A stretch of DNA of 64,000 bases from positions 868,001 through 932,000 of the forward strand of contig MCGT01000004.1 of the NCBI GenBank assembly GCA_002104935.1. Reading direction: 5' to 3'. Of this stretch, positions 34,776 through 44,893 are shown piece after piece (the first letter of the stretch is position 1; every line of letters starts with the position of its first letter). The stretch comes from Hesseltinella vesiculosa. Taxonomy: Eukaryota; Mucoromycota; Mucoromycetes; Mucorales; Cunninghamellaceae. The notes below the pieces were generated by a model, which was not told the origin of the DNA, searched no databases, and was given only the letters and a program-made list of their open reading frames with translations. The position numbers were made by a program, and so were the translations under genes.

Positions 34776-36512
34776 ATGAAGCTCTCGTTGGTGACCTGTG
34801 CGCTTATTGTCCTCCCTATGTTGGCTTCTTCTTGCGCCATTCCTAGAAAGCACCACAAAGCCAAGGTGGATCCTCCACCCCTCGCTGCTGGCCCACCCCC
34901 TGGTGACATTGACGTCTTAGCCAACGAACCTCCCATCCCCAGCGTTGGCATGGATGCTCCTTTACCCATGGATCCAGTGGTCAACATGGACAGCATGAAC
35001 CCCATCCCCAGTATGGACAACATGTTGGGTGCCCCCACAGTCCAGGTCACGACCAGTGGCGATCGCCCAGCCCATTTGCGTGGTGCCAGCCGTCCTTCTG
35101 TCAGTGTCAGCTCCGGTGGCCCAGCCCAGCCTGCCATTAACATCCACGCCTCCAACCCTGCCTATTCCAGCTCCACCTTGCACGTCAGCTCCAGCTCTGG
35201 CGGCTCTCATGCCGAAATCATGGATGCCAGCTCTGGCCCTGCCAATGTCAACATTGAAGAAATGGGCCCCTCTCATGTCAGCATCCAAGCCAGCCGTCCT
35301 CCTCCCATCAACATCCAGGCCTCTAGCCCTCCTCATATCACTGTCGAAAGCATGGGTGCTCCTCCTCGCGTTGGTGGCCAGGCTGGCGACCCTCCCCACG
35401 TTGGCTTCGCTGCAGGCGATCCTCCCCATCTTGGCATGGAAGCCGGCAACCCTCCTCCCGTTGGCTTTCCCGCCGGTAGTGGTTTGCCTCCTCCAATGGG
35501 TGCTCAGGCTTCGCGCCCTCACCATGTCAATTACGAGGAAATGGACGGCCCCGATGTCAACCTTGAAGAAATGCGCGGTCCTCACGTCAACATCGAAGAT
35601 CTCAGCCCTCCTGATGTCAACATTGAAGAAATGCGCCCTCCTCACGTCAACATTGAACAGTTCCAGCCTCCCGACGTCAACATCCAAAACATGCGCCCTC
35701 CTAACATCAATGTCCAGGAATACCAAAGCCCCGACGTCAACATCCAAAACATGCGCCCTCCTAACATCAATGTCCAAGAATACCAAAGCCCCGACGTCAA
35801 CATCCAAAACATGCGCCCTCCCAACATCAATGTCCAGCAATACCAAAGCCCTGACGTCAACATCCAAACCATGCGCCCTCCCAACATCAATCTCCAGGAA
35901 TACCAAAGCCCTGACGTCAACATCCAAACCATGCGCCCTCCTAACGTCAACATTGAAGAATATGACAATGCCAACGTTAACCTGGAAGAGATGCAGCCTG
36001 ATCTCAGCTACCCACAAATGGCTCCCAGCCCTGCCGCCGACCTGTCTGCTCTCTCTGGCATGCCTGCCCTCGGAGCCTCGATGTCTGACGACGTGGTTTC
36101 TCAAGCCGGGTTCCCTGGCTCTGTCCATGTGACCAGCACCTCGGTCCAAGCGGGTGGCCCTCCACCTGCCCAGGCTGTGCACTACTCTTCGTCGCCCACC
36201 ATCCGCGTGTCCTCTGCTCCTGCTCCTAATGTCCAAGAAATCGTTGCCCAGCCCACCGTCACTTATGTCCATGAACAGCCCGTTGTGGTTGAAGCCAATC
36301 CTCCTCCCACTGTCGTGACCTACAACCAACAGCCTTACCTCTATGGTGGTTACGGCGGCAATGGCTATGGAAACAACTTTGCTAGTGGTTACGGTGGTGG
36401 CTATGGCGGCTATGGTGGTGGCTATGGTGGTGGCTATGGCGGCTATGGTGGCGGTTATGGTGGCTATGGTGGTTATGGCGGCTACAATGGCTTGTACTAC
36501 GATGAACCTTAA
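34776..36512 (+). CDS. Secreted decapeptide-repeat protein with Gly/Tyr-rich tail
   Basis: I do not recognise a family. A single exon encodes 578 residues. The start at 34776 gives MKLSLVTCALIVLPMLASS, a clear signal peptide with a cleavage site near SSCAIP. A Pro/Met-rich region follows. About 25 decapeptide repeats of the form PPxVNIxxxx then run from about residue 155 to 408, varying as PPHVGFAAGD, PPDVNIEEMR, PPNINVQEYQ and SPDVNIQTMR. The centre has five near-identical 20-residue dimers. The strict ten-residue period with alternating Val/Ile-Asn-Ile suggests a beta-solenoid or extended fibre. The C-terminus is about 50 residues of GGY/GYGG repeats and ends LYYDEP. Cell-wall, spore-coat or adhesive roles are possible; none can be assigned. 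Confidence 0.85.
   Translation: MKLSLVTCALIVLPMLASSCAIPRKHHKAKVDPPPLAAGPPPGDIDVLANEPPIPSVGMDAPLPMDPVVNMDSMNPIPSMDNMLGAPTVQVTTSGDRPAHLRGASRPSVSVSSGGPAQPAINIHASNPAYSSSTLHVSSSSGGSHAEIMDASSGPANVNIEEMGPSHVSIQASRPPPINIQASSPPHITVESMGAPPRVGGQAGDPPHVGFAAGDPPHLGMEAGNPPPVGFPAGSGLPPPMGAQASRPHHVNYEEMDGPDVNLEEMRGPHVNIEDLSPPDVNIEEMRPPHVNIEQFQPPDVNIQNMRPPNINVQEYQSPDVNIQNMRPPNINVQEYQSPDVNIQNMRPPNINVQQYQSPDVNIQTMRPPNINLQEYQSPDVNIQTMRPPNVNIEEYDNANVNLEEMQPDLSYPQMAPSPAADLSALSGMPALGASMSDDVVSQAGFPGSVHVTSTSVQAGGPPPAQAVHYSSSPTIRVSSAPAPNVQEIVAQPTVTYVHEQPVVVEANPPPTVVTYNQQPYLYGGYGGNGYGNNFASGYGGGYGGYGGGYGGGYGGYGGGYGGYGGYGGYNGLYYDEP
35235..36000 (+). repeat. 30-base (decapeptide) coding repeats with a homogenised 60-base core
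   Basis: The period is 30 bases throughout. From about 35670 to 35970 the units are near-identical in a 60-base register, indicating recent tandem duplication or gene conversion. The outer units have diverged. Confidence 0.9.
36337..36500 (+). repeat. Gly/Tyr-rich coding repeat
   Basis: This is a run of GGT/GGC TAT codons encoding GGYGG-type repeats at the C-terminus of the secreted repeat protein. Confidence 0.85.
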
Positions 36513-36649
36513 AAATGATACCTCGTTCTTCGTCCAAAAAAAAAAAAAATTACCCTGTCAACAAGTAGATCCCACCCTCCTCTCTCCACATGCCTTTCTG
36601 TTCAACATGAGTTTTTCTAATAAAAAAAATGAATTTTTTTAATCTATCC

Positions 36650-37516
36650 TTAACCATAGCGAACGCCAGCATAGAGACCGACCAAAAACGTCGACTTGAA
36701 TTGGATGTTGTGAGTCAGCAAACCGACAAGAGCGTTCCATTTCTTCTTGGCGTTCTTGTACGTGACCCGTCCATGTTGGTCGACGCCCATCTTTTCGTTG
36801 TATTTGCCTTCCATGCGATCCCAATTCACCGTGATAAACCCATTGAACGAGAGGTACTGTCAATAAAAAAAAAATGCGTCAGCCAAGGCAGAGAAAGGCA
36901 CTTCCTGCGGCGTGAATGGTGAGCTATTGGCTTACCTGTAAAAACACAAAGCCAACCCCCACCATCAAGGCAAACAACTTGCCAACCTTTTTAATCAAAT
37001 AACCCGTGCAGAGACCCAACACCATGCCAAAGGACAGTTCACCTTTTCGAACAAGAGAACCTTTTCGCTTCGTTTGGACTGCTTCTACCACAGACTCGGC
37101 AGTGTCCATTGAAGGAGGAGGAGGAGCTGCAGCTATAAAATGGAAGCAGCGAAAAGTGATGGGGGGGGGGGTGAGCAAGGCATGGTTGGCTCTCCGATGC
37201 TTTACCTTGACAGTACACCTTTGGTTTCCACAAGCCAGCGCCAAACGTGACAGATGCAGCGGATGCGAAGAGCCCAGTGGTACGAATATGTTGAAGAATC
37301 ATCGATGGCTGCTTTTTGGTTGTGGTCATCAGCGTGCGACGAAACACTAAAAACCAACATTCTCAAGTGTCAGTTATGACAAGGGTGTTGACGGATGGGC
37401 TTTTTTTTTCTCTGAATCAACTTACCAGCGCCTGGTGAGCTGGCCAATGGCATTGGTCGGCGCAAGATGGTCTGGGCACCAAACGATTGCAATGGCTTCC
37501 AAGTTCTAGCAAACAT
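36650..37516 (-). CDS. FUN14-domain mitochondrial membrane protein
   Basis: FUN14 proteins (FUNDC1/2 family) sit in the mitochondrial outer membrane; FUNDC1 is a mitophagy receptor in animals. Four exons encode about 210 residues. The start at 37516 gives MFARTWKPLQSFGAQTILRR and a long basic, mitochondrial-type N-terminus. A Pro/Ala linker follows. The FUN14 domain shows SFGMVLGLCTGYLIKKVGKL, then ALMVGVGFVFLQYLSFNGFI and VNWDRMEGKY. The last helix reads FLVGLYAGVRYG at the very end. A FUNDC1-like N-terminal LIR (YxxL) is not visible. The gene converges with the repeat-protein gene and is tandem with the unknown gene upstream (115-base gap). Confidence 0.85.
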
Positions 37517-37630
37517 AACAAATGGAGTGGGATGAAAAAAAAAACCGTAAAAAAGAGCGGCAAAAAGAAAAGCGCGAAAAGTAGAGCTGGGTTTTATTTT
37601 AAGGACTGGAAGATGGACAGGAGGGAAGAA

Positions 37631-38290
37631 TTAGCTGGTGAGTTCCATTAGAGATCGGCAGTCTTCATTTCGCTTTTTGTAAGGAAGCTCCCAAGGTGCA
37701 GAATACAAGTAAGCCCATGACTTGTACACGGTGCGAGGATGAGCCATTTCATTGGTGTACACCTGCAAATCGTCGGTCTGCAGGATGCTGGTCTCACGGG
37801 TCAAGTCGCCGAGGCCGATTCTGCACAGACGCTCGGCCAATGGACGATAGGAAAAGTGGAGTCGCTGATGATGGTAACGGTTCTGTGACTTTCGAATGGC
37901 GGCATGGTCGAGGTCGTCAATGTCAACGTAGTGGTTGGCAAGCTTGATCTTGATAGGCGAGCGAGCGGCGGCACCGGGGTATCTCCGAATGACAATTTTG
38001 CTAGGGCTGTTTTTGATTGGTGCTGTGGGACCACGCTTGAGGATGTCGGCATAAGAAACGACGGGTGGGTCAGCTTTTTCCAGAGGGGTCACTCGGAGTC
38101 GCTCCATCTCATCGTCATGAGGGTCGGATTGGTCTTGCTTATCATGATAGGTGATCACCAAATAGTCATCAAGGTTATGGCCATCATGATCTGCCTCGGT
38201 TTTAGGGATGAGTTGCCATTCGGCTTGGTTGCTAAGCACAGGGAACTCGCCTTCGTCTGCAAACCAGTCGCTGTGTTGAAGAGGGGTCAT
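37631..38290 (-). CDS. Conserved-looking protein of unknown function with LIR-like motifs
   Basis: I do not recognise this single-exon, 219-residue protein. It starts MTPLQHSDWFADEGEFPVL and has an acidic first half. Two short segments fit the Atg8-interacting pattern (acidic residue then W/Y-x-x-I): AEWQLI and DDYLVI. A VVSYADILKRGP motif is followed by a basic central part. The C-terminal half has HFSYRPLAERLCRIGLGDL and an aromatic stretch YKSWAYLYSAPWELPYKKR, which looks folded. A splice acceptor (TTTAG) just upstream of the ATG suggests a 5' untranslated intron. Its neighbour downstream is the FUN14 gene; no functional link is shown. Confidence 0.6.
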   Translation of the reverse strand: MTPLQHSDWFADEGEFPVLSNQAEWQLIPKTEADHDGHNLDDYLVITYHDKQDQSDPHDDEMERLRVTPLEKADPPVVSYADILKRGPTAPIKNSPSKIVIRRYPGAAARSPIKIKLANHYVDIDDLDHAAIRKSQNRYHHQRLHFSYRPLAERLCRIGLGDLTRETSILQTDDLQVYTNEMAHPRTVYKSWAYLYSAPWELPYKKRNEDCRSLMELTS

Positions 38291-39664
38291 GAAATGTACA
38301 ATAAAGTCTAAATATACAAAAAAAGGGAGAGATGAAAAGGGAAAAAAGGAGGGAAAGTGAGAGGCAAAGGGATGATAGAAAATGAGAGATTATGATAAGA
38401 GAGAATTGGAACAAACAGCGGACGGTTTTTTTTTTTTTCAATCCAAGTGCTTTTCAGCAGGTGAATGGAATTGGGAGAAAAGGATACAAACAATGGGCGA
38501 CCATCCCAAGCTTTCTTTTTATGCGATATTTCCGAGGGAGGAGGCCAGGTGACCAGGCACCTCTCGCACTGCGGCAATTTTTGCCCTTGTGCCACATTCT
38601 CCCTTTTTTTAGCTTTGCTTTCCGCCAAAAAAGAAGGCTGCGGTGGAACCGACTCATTTTTTTGGCTTGTCATGGCTTTGTTGACAAGCCAAGCAACGTT
38701 GCTAAGCTACTGATCATCTTTTCCCATATTTTTATTCTCGTTCGATGAGAAGGGTCCCATATTTTCGAAACCAGATCTGTGATGACGATAGGGCTCTTTC
38801 TTTCAATTCCTCGGCGCATTGGTGAAAAGGATACCCACTTGATTTGTTTGATGACGCGACTTTGCCATGATCAGATGAGCCCGTCTTTCTTCGATTGCCT
38901 GCCGCATGAAGGAAGAGCCTGCATGCCAAAAAAAAAAAAAAAGTCTTGACAACTCAAATGGATGATCTCCAAAAGGTGTCGCCTTTTAAGCCAATGAGAA
39001 CGGCTTTTTTTGGTACGCTCAGCTATGTGACAGGTGCAGGCATGACGAAGAACGGCGTATCCCATGTGATGCACCATATCAACAGCCTTGACAGCATCCC
39101 AAGCTCCCACTGCCTTTTACCTGTGGGTGTTTGAAAAGGAACAGCCTGGAGCTTTGAGGTGTATTTTCACAGTAGCACAGTACCTACTTCACTTTGAAAC
39201 CGGAGAATGAAACATTGGCTGTGATTTTACTTTTTTTTTTTTTTTTTGACTGCAAGACACCGCATTTGAGCAGAGCCATGATGATTTGATGATAATGCAG
39301 TAAGAATAATACCGATTGGTCAAGGTCGCTCTGCCATCGTTGTGACGATGATTGATCTGACATCTCCGAGTCTCCACGAAAATTTACCATTTTTCCCAGG
39401 GGGAGGGCCGCTTTTCGAGACGCATTGCCAATGCAACAGACATAAAATGGTAGAGATCTTTTTTGAGCTAATGAACCAGCGTGAAATTTTACATGAGTGC
39501 AAGCTCGACACACCGAAAAAAACCAAAAAGTCGATTGGCGGAGGTCCCCCAGCCAGCGTCATCATGGCTCGCTTTGAAAAAAAAAAATATTCCGGAGTGC
39601 ATGGAGAGGCAAGGGTTTCCTGAGGACGGTGCCAAAAATGACAAAATAAATGGCTAGTAAGATT
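38291..39664. other. Intergenic region, 1.4 kb, no gene supported
   Basis: It contains short ORFs only. A minus-strand stretch near 38735-38910 (HQCAEELKERALSSSQIW) could be a decayed exon, but it lacks a start, splice partners and recognisable homology. Confidence 0.4.
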
Positions 39665-41427
39665 TTATTGACGATCTTCCATGGCAACTGTTGCCTCAAA
39701 ATTATCCTTGAGAGCATCAAAAAAACCCTGGCTAAGCAAGGCTTTGGACGCCGTCATGGCCAGAGCTTTGGAAGCCAGGAGGGTGTCTTTGTGGGCCTGC
39801 TCTGTTTTGGCCGCAGCGGTGAATTCGCGGGTGTGATTTGTGGCAGAGGTGTGGATCCCAAACATGGGGTGAATGGAAGGTACAGAGTAACTGACATTGC
39901 CCATGTCGGTGGAGCCCAGGCCAACCTTCTCTTGCTCATACTTTGGCGGGAATGTCACGCCTTCCTTTTCCATGTAATAAGCATAGGTGTCGGCCAGGAT
40001 CTAATGAGGAGAACGAGCGGGGAATGAATGTCGGATCCCACCCTTTCCACCTTGGGCTATGGTTTTTTTTTTCCTATTCTGTTACCGTGTTTTGGATCAT
40101 ATCCATGGCTGGGCCGCGCTCGGTCCACTGATAGCTGACCTTGCACCCAGTAGCTCGGGCTGCAGCCTCAAAGCAATCTTCTAATTTGGATTTGACGCGG
40201 TGGATTTGATGGTATGTGTGCGTGCGAACATAGAACCAGCCAGCAGTGTGATCAGGAATGATGTTGGGCTAATCAACGAATGAAAATGAGCATGCTTTTT
40301 TTTTTTTTTTTCCAAAAAGACACATACTGCGTCGCCAGCCTTAGTGAAGATACCATGGACTCGGTCGGTCGGCTCTAACTGCTGACGCATCATGCTAATG
40401 TTGTTCCACACTTGCACGATAGCGTCTAGTGCATTGACGCCAGCCCACGGGCTTGCAGATGCATGCGTAGGTTGGCCGCGGAACTCCACACGAACATCTT
40501 GAGAGGCAAGCATGTGAATATATTGGCCATGGCCAGCTCTATAAAAAAAAAAGAATCATCCGATTTTCGTTTGGAATGGATGCCTGGTGGGGGGGGGGGA
40601 GCTTACGCTGGGTGAGCCATGACACACAGATCCACATTATCTTTGAAGGCACTTTGATGGACCATTTCAATCTTGCCAATAAAGACCTCTTCTGCAGGCG
40701 TACCAAAAAGAATGACTTTGCCTTTGGCTTTGCCTTGCTCCAACAGCGCCTTGAGAGCCAGAGCGGTGGCGACTCCTGAAATGGCAATCAAATTGTGACC
40801 GCAAGCTAGACATGGGGTGAGTTCCTGGCCACGCACCGCTCTGCTCATTCTTACCGTGACCAATTTCAGGCAAGCTGTCGTACTGTGAATGAAAAATGGT
40901 GTTAGAAGCCCAAACCAGTGGGTGTTTTTTTTTCCTTTTCTTCCCGTTCAAACGACTTACCTCGCTGCACACGCCAATCCGGCGGCCATCTCCATTGCTG
41001 AATTCGGCAGTAAAGGCAGTTTCCATGCCATAGGCTTGACGAACGACCTGGAAGCCTTTGCTTTCCATAAAATCTGCAAGCAAAGCATGAGCTTTGTGCT
41101 CAGTCATGCCAACCTCAGGTTGCTCGTGAATCTAGTCGCATCAAAAGCAAGAGACCGTCAATGCGATCTTTCTTTTTCAGGTGTTTACCTTTAAGCTGAT
41201 TTCACGTAATTCACCAGCAATGTCGTCGATGGTTGATGAAAGAATGTCATCTGCTTCTTGGTAACTGCAGTCCAAGTGGAGATGGGGTAAAGCCTTGCGC
41301 AGCAACACAAATCCAGTCAAAATTTTGATTGCATTCTTGTCTCACTCACCTTCTCAATGGATGGGAAATGGGCAGGAGGCTCAGATTGTTGGCCTTTGGG
41401 AGCTTCAGCTTCGTGGTTATGGCACAT
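39665..41427 (-). CDS. M20 family metallopeptidase/amidohydrolase (PM20D2-like)
   Basis: This zinc-dependent peptidase or amidase resembles PM20D2-type dipeptidases. Eight or so exons encode about 430 residues. The start at 41427 gives MCHNHEAEAPKGQQSEPP. The peptidase core shows ELREISLKIHEQPEVG, CSEYDSLPEIGHACGHN (a metal-binding Asp and the catalytic-site CGHN), LFGTPAEE (catalytic Glu) and CVMAHPA. The dimerisation/lid domain has FRGQPTHASASPWAGVNALD. A second metal-domain part reads GLGSTDMGNVSYSVPSIHP and GIHTSATNHTREFTAAA. The latter is the family's usual C-terminal His block. All expected metal ligands appear present. The enzyme is probably cytosolic, since no signal peptide is seen. 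Confidence 0.88.
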
Positions 41428-42017
41428 TGTAGGATTTTCGGTAGAAGAAAAAAAGAAAGAAAAGTTAGGCACAGAGAGCTGGGGTATTTTAATGCCATTC
41501 AGCTTCGGATTTCTCACGCCGATCCGGGCAACACGAAAAAAAAAATACCATTGCGATTTCTTTGCCCTGGAGGTTCCCAGGCTGAAAAAAAAATGTCCTT
41601 ACGAAGAATGAACTTTACGGCAAGCGGCCTTTCTTTCATTCACACGCTTCCTTTTCTGCAACAAAGACTGGCTTCGTTAAGGAGAGGCGTAACTCATGGT
41701 TGAAGGCAAATGACACTTGCTGGCTAATTTGCTCGCAAGATCTGAATGTGTACCCTTGACTCGTCAACTTATCATCAACGCCATATTTTGAAATGGAAAC
41801 CGGCACAGCATCCCGGAAAAAAAATAAAGCCAGAGTGTAACGCAGAGTTGTCAGGAGAAATGGGTGTGTAGTACAATGAACATGCGTTTTACTTGTAATT
41901 TACTTTGTTTTGAAGTGATCGATTGTCTACGCACTCCAAGTCGATGATCCTTAAGTAAAAAATAAAATGAAAAAAATAAGCATCTTTGCCCAAGATCCCA
42001 CCAACTTTTCCAACTGT
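41428..42017. other. Intergenic spacer, 0.6 kb
   Basis: This separates the M20 peptidase and MED18 genes, both on the minus strand. No coding exon was seen. Confidence 0.5.
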
Positions 42018-42834
42018 TTACCCATTGATGGATGCCTTGAATCGCAATAGCTGGGCGGTCATTTGGCTGACATGCTCTTGAGCCACTGGCACCGAGGTCA
42101 CTTCAACGAGCCACATGGATTCTGGTTGGAAGAGGAATGCAGAGCCAATATCCATCTTGGTCTTGACTTTGTAAAGTTGGGTGATCGTGATCTTGAGCAT
42201 TTTCTCGTATACGATCATTTGCCCGCGTCTCACCACCTCAAACGAATATCTATGACCAGAAGGATACAGTTAGCAGGAGGGGAGGCTGTTTAGCTAGACT
42301 TACGTATAACCAAGAGACTTCATATAGCGAAAGACATCGCCGCTGACTTGGACACGGGTGATGGGCCGGACGGTAGCTGTGCGTGTGCGTTGGAGCTCTG
42401 GGTTGCCTTGCATGCAAAGGTACCTGTGTGTAGGGTCGAGTGAGCAAACAGCCAAGATTGAGATGAGCATCCTTTTTTACCATTGTCGATGCTTCAGAGA
42501 TTGCTGCAGTTCAGATTCGACTCTTGACACGAGGCGCAAGACAACATCGTCGTTTCGTGCTGGGCCGATGGGTGTTTGAACTAGAAATGAAAAAACGTCA
42601 CTGATGATGCTTTTTTTTTTTTTTGTAGAGATGGTACCGCCAAAGCCTTCCTCTATGAAAGTCGTTGGGTATTTGATTCGAGGATTTACCTGTGGGTGAG
42701 AAGACAATTTCATGCTCTAGTAAATCGATCATGGTATCGTTGCCAGCAATGCCAATAATACGGTCAATCACGGCCTTTTTCTGTTCTTCATTGGTGATCA
42801 ATCCTTGTAAGCTACATTCGTAAGTTCCTGCCAT
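42018..42834 (-). CDS. MED18: Mediator complex subunit Med18 (Srb5)
   Basis: Med18 is a head-module subunit of Mediator, which links activators to RNA polymerase II. Four exons encode about 200 residues. The start at 42834 gives MAGTYECSLQGLITNEEQKK, matching the conserved YECSLQG opening of the family. The protein continues with a HEIVFSPTG strand, DDVVLRLVSRVE and YLCMQGNPEL. GDVFRYMKSLGYT then leads to YSFEVVRRGQMIVYEKMLKI, which corresponds to the YEYVVKGYVFRKGRMKI block of animal Med18. The final part has SMWLVEVTSVPVAQEHVSQM. Length and order of elements agree with Med18. Confidence 0.88.
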
Positions 42835-44399
42835 GGTGTGATATAACAAAGAAACACGACGAGGGGTATCTGATAGGGGAAAAAAAAGAAACAAAGAGAC
42901 ACTTTTTTTTTTCGACGACACTAGGCATTTTCTTTTTTGAAAGACTCAGTTTTTGAAGCACAATGGATGGGGAGAGCTAATCAACTTGATCGGCTGCCAC
43001 CTTTGCCTTCTTGATGCGTGTTTCTTGGTGAATAAAATATGTATGACTGATCCTCGGTTGATAGCAGGGCATCATCAAGATCAATCACACCTCCAAGGTT
43101 TCTCTTTTGGCGCTGTCGTTGTCAAGAACTGTCAACCCGATGAACCCAAGAATCCGCAACTGTATCACGGATGTGTTGACTGCCGAAGCCAAGGAACTGC
43201 TCCCCCCTATTGTTGTTGTATGGATGCCAAACCACGATTGCCTAGATCGCTTGAATGGGTGTTCTGCAGGAAGACGACCAAGACAGGGCTCGAGAAAAGG
43301 TGCTGTCATGCAGGCTGACAATGGTGCGTAATAAGACCACAAGCTCGATCGAAGATGCTATCCTGTGCTCCCTCAATCGCATGTACGGTTGCTGTGCACC
43401 CCATCGTCTGAAAAAATTAAAACATTAGGCACTTGATTTTTTTTTTTCGCGAGTACGTTGTCGAGAGGTCGTCAGCCTGGAAAACACCTTTATTGATGAA
43501 TCGAGCCAATGTCGTTGTGGATCAGCCAGTCTCATCACTGTAAAAATAAAAGTGTAAGTGTGAAAACGAGGTCAAAAGTTAGATTTCCATGTTCAGCTCC
43601 ACACCATCCCAAACAGAGTACTTTCAGCGACCTCCAAAGCCTCAGAGCCGACCTGTCTAAAGCTCTGCTAACAGCTCCAGTGCTCACCAATTGTCCAAAG
43701 CACAACAACACGAGTTATACGCAATACAGCCACAATACAGCACCAGTGCTGTCCCAGTTAGCCAGAGCAAAACACAGTTAAAACAAGGACGACACGTGCC
43801 ATTAAGAAAGAAAGCGCTTAATCTGACCACCACCAGTTCTCTCTCAACTTATGTTGTTGGTTAATACTGTCTCGCTCTATCGCTCATCCTGCTTCCAGAT
43901 CACTTGCGTGCATCTGCGCAATATATCACATATCCAATGCACATGCGTACTACGCGAATTACACTGCCAAAGCTTCCTAGCTAAGCTTAAAAAAAAAAAA
44001 AAAAGAACAGGAGCCAATGCATGATACAGTGTATCGAAACGGATGAGACTAAGAGTGAAAAGGGTTGACACTGCTGCTTAGTTTAGTGAGATGCCAAAAG
44101 GTCATGCTGCCTTCCGCTTTTGGGTATGCTCTTTCGTGTTCACTGACCGTGGCAAAGGTGACCGTCGTCGGTGGGGTGCTGCAGCAAAGTGCGGGGGTCC
44201 AAATTTTTTTTCTTCCTTCACTGACTGTTTTTTATTTTATTTTTTTTTTCTTTGACATCCCATCAGCGCATTGATTTGTCCATGAACTAAACGATATCCA
44301 AACGACGAAAAAAAAAACATTTTTCTTCTGAAGCACTCCCTCCCCACTCTCTTTGATTCATACGACAAAAAAACAATCTCTTTTTTTTTTTTGGCCATC
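42835..44399. other. Intergenic region, 1.6 kb, with an unassigned ORF cluster
   Basis: On the plus strand, a splice-acceptor-like AG before 43073 opens a frame running to 43331. It includes NPRIRNCITDVLTAEAKELL and VVVWMPNHDCLDRLNG. It looks protein-like but has no clear start or partner exon. The rest of the region is featureless, with a poly-A run at 43989. Confidence 0.35.
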
Positions 44400-44645
44400 A
44401 TGCGCATGCGATCTCTCAATCACTTACAACGACAACGGTTAACCTCGAATTTATTTGTGGTTGTTGCTGCTGGTGCAGTAGTGACCGTCGCATTGCCAAC
44501 CATATTCCCATGTCCAGCCTTTGAGCAAAGTGATAAAACGGCCCGCCTGGAAGCCCAAGAAAAATACAAGCAAAAGCAAGTCATTGTCCATCCTCGATCT
44601 CAATCACCACCACCACAAGAATCCCTACCTACAGCCAACGCCTAA
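44400..44645 (+). CDS. Small single-pass membrane protein
   Basis: This 81-residue ORF starts at ATG 44400, in a context of poly-T then GGCCATCATG. A short basic N-terminus (MRMRSLNHLQRQRL) is followed by one hydrophobic helix (LFVVVAAGAVVTVALPTIF) ending in PCPAF. A charged segment (KTARLEAQEKYKQKQ) and a Pro/Ser tail follow. The layout is that of a small mitochondrial inner-membrane protein, but I cannot name the family. It converges with the NDP kinase-fusion gene. Confidence 0.6.
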   Translation: MRMRSLNHLQRQRLTSNLFVVVAAGAVVTVALPTIFPCPAFEQSDKTARLEAQEKYKQKQVIVHPRSQSPPPQESLPTANA

Positions 44646-44893
44646 ACCACCACCCGCCAACCCTCTTCGCTTTCCCCCTCTCTTCCTTCGCTACGTTTTT
44701 GTACAGTTTTGTTATTTTACCCCCCCTCTCCCATCTCGCCGTTATTTTCTACCGCTTCTTTGCTTTTTTCACCCATGCCTCTTTTTTTTTTTTTTCATCC
44801 TCGACATACAAAAAATAAAGTAATTTATATGTTATATTATCATTATTGGCAGACTCACGATAAAAAAGGAAGAGGAGAGGGAGAAGGGAGAGA

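Noticed and set aside
35640..35970. Regular 60-base repeats as a possible CRISPR array
   Set aside because: The repeats are contiguous coding units without unique spacers, in a fungal secreted-protein gene.
34962..36329. A 455-codon minus-strand ORF opposite the decapeptide-repeat gene
   Set aside because: It mirrors the 30-base repeats (DVDVRALV-type units) and lacks a signal or family features. The plus frame has signal peptide, repeats and tail in one exon.
38732..38929. A minus-strand ORF with HQCAEELKERALSSSQIW as a gene
   Set aside because: It has no credible start codon context, no partner exon and no recognisable homology; kept only as a possible relic.
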